Part shown: piece after piece, positions 63,047-64,000 of the stretch
Layout of the letters: the number at the start of each line of letters is the position of its first letter
How positions within the stretch are numbered: position 1 is the first letter of the stretch
Source of the DNA: Microbulbifer celer
GTDB taxonomy: Bacteria; Pseudomonadota; Gammaproteobacteria; Pseudomonadales; Cellvibrionaceae
NCBI RefSeq assembly: GCF_020991125.1
Contig: NZ_CP087715.1
Location: 310,001-374,000, forward strand
Reading direction: 5' to 3'
DNA: 64,000 bases
Program-made: the position numbers and the translations under genes
The notes under the pieces: model-generated
The model's database searches: none
Seen by the model: the letters and a program-made list of their open reading frames with translations, nothing else
Told to the model about the DNA's origin: nothing

Positions 63047-63208
63047 TTGGACGGCCCCTTGCCTGTTCGAGTGGGGCACGGATATTGAGGAATTAACGGG
63101 CCACCAAGAGCTCGCAATCCGGTTGTTGGAAGTTCGCAGTCGACGACCAATTTCGACCATGCGCAATCCCAAGCGCATTTCCAGAAAAATAACCTGAGAG
63201 ACTGAGTT

Positions 63209-63967
63209 GTGAAAGTATTCAAAAAAATCCTGATGGCCACCGCAGTGGCCGCAGCCATTTCACCGGCGGCACATGCAGAACGCTTTTTCGGCACATCGAC
63301 CTTGTCATTACTGCACAGTGGCCAGTACCAGACCTTCGGCGGTGTACGGGAAGATGCCACTGTCTTCACCTTTGAAAATATCGCCGCCAACAACTGGGGT
63401 GACAGCTTCTTCTTTATTGACCGTTATCAGGTCGAAGATGAAGACACCGGAGTCAATGATCTCTACGGCGAGTTTGCACCCCGGGTCAGCCTGAGCTGGC
63501 TGACGGGCAACGACCTGCAGTTTGGTGTAATAAAAGATGTACTATTGGCAGGTACTTATGAGTTTGGTGGTGGCGCCGATGCGGATAACTATCTCGCGGG
63601 TGTTGGCGTAAGCTGGGACTTGCCCGGTCTGCAGTACTTTAATACCAATGTATATTACGTGGATAACAATACCGCGTTCGATGACCCCAACGACTGGCAG
63701 GCAACCATTACCTGGGGCGCGCCGTTCGAGATTGGCTCTGCCAAGTTCCTGTTCGATGGCTATGCTGATTATTCCTCCGGTGTCGGCGGCGCCCAGGCCG
63801 CCGAGACCCATATCAACCCACAGCTGACTCTGGATGTGGGCAGCCTGACGGATAATCCGGGCGTGATGTTTGCCGGTATCGAGTACTCCTACTGGCGCAA
63901 CAAGTTCGGTAGCCGCGCCATTGATACCGAGAACGCGGTAAGTGCGTTGGTGAAGTTTTACTTTTAA
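63209..63967 (+). CDS. Tsx/OmpK-like outer-membrane channel (second copy)
   Basis: 252 aa from GTG 63209. Signal peptide MKVFKKILMATAVAAAISPAAHAE. Tsx-type features: NWGDSFFFIDRYQVEDED near the start, GVIKDVLLAGTYEFGGGADADNYLAGVGVSWDLPG in the middle, MFAGIEYSYWRNKFGS near the end and a terminal Phe. It is homologous to the protein encoded at 32630. As part of the purine cluster it probably lets nucleosides or purines through the outer membrane. Confidence 0.88.
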   Translation: MKVFKKILMATAVAAAISPAAHAERFFGTSTLSLLHSGQYQTFGGVREDATVFTFENIAANNWGDSFFFIDRYQVEDEDTGVNDLYGEFAPRVSLSWLTGNDLQFGVIKDVLLAGTYEFGGGADADNYLAGVGVSWDLPGLQYFNTNVYYVDNNTAFDDPNDWQATITWGAPFEIGSAKFLFDGYADYSSGVGGAQAAETHINPQLTLDVGSLTDNPGVMFAGIEYSYWRNKFGSRAIDTENAVSALVKFYF

Positions 63968-64000
63968 CTACTGAGTTCACGTTATGAAAATGCCCGGGTA

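Overview
The window is GC-rich, densely coded gammaproteobacterial DNA. Gene content and order (rlmE-ftsH-folP-glmM-tpiA-secG-tRNA-Leu, a Pseudomonas-like nas/nir cluster with a PP2C-kinase, RND efflux, OmpK/Tsx-type porins, a pectin-type acetylesterase) suggest a free-living, probably marine heterotroph of the Microbulbifer/Cellvibrionales type. That placement is an inference from protein flavour, not from a search.

Layout. 1-2.3 kb: a cut membrane-protein gene, a 52-codon gene and two tandem glycerophosphodiesterase-like genes. 2.6-7.9 kb: an RND pump (minus) with a divergent TetR gene and a palindromic operator between them. 8-9.7 kb: a two-gene ABC-2 exporter. 9.8-13.6 kb: a dienelactone hydrolase, trmH, a small ABM monooxygenase and moeA. 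14-27.4 kb: assimilatory nitrate/nitrite reduction on the minus strand, in transcription order nasT, nasS, two narK-like transporters, a phosphatase-kinase, nirB, nirD, nasA. 28-35 kb (plus): a Tat-exported molybdenum hydroxylase with a 2Fe-2S subunit, triheme cytochrome c and Tsx-like porin, then mobA and a ModA-like lipoprotein. 35.7-38.7 kb: pntAB. 39-41.8 kb: a HELAH-containing lipoprotein and an SGNH acetylesterase. 41.9-43.8 kb: a TsdBA-like cytochrome pair. 43.9-51.3 kb: the conserved housekeeping block ending in tRNA-Leu(GAG). 51.5-53.3 kb: an Mrr endonuclease remnant, a small lipoprotein and a YeeN/YebC-type regulator. 53.5-64 kb: purine catabolism (xdhC-xdhB-xdhA divergent from a TetR gene, guaD, purine permease and a second Tsx-like porin).

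How parts work together. Molybdenum cofactor links several regions: nasA, the periplasmic hydroxylase and XdhAB need it, and moeA, mobA, the ModA-like gene and xdhC supply or handle it. The nas genes carry their own two-part sensor (NasS and the ANTAR protein NasT). The sequence shows likely targets: an adjacent pair of hexaloop hairpins in the nirB leader and a hairpin-plus-T-run attenuator in the narK leader. Each lies downstream of nearly the same -24/-12-like box, and an NtrC-like site lies upstream of the nirB one. The purine genes share a RutR-like palindrome at three promoters, probably read by the TetR protein encoded among them.

The most unusual structure is a family of eight long, cloverleaf-like palindromic repeats of about 90-160 bp, all intergenic and all between 2.4 and 22.2 kb. 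Their stem sequences differ between copies while pairing is kept. They explain several short spurious reading frames. A different 165-bp inverted repeat sits at 27.6 kb, and the conserved gene order breaks at tRNA-Leu.
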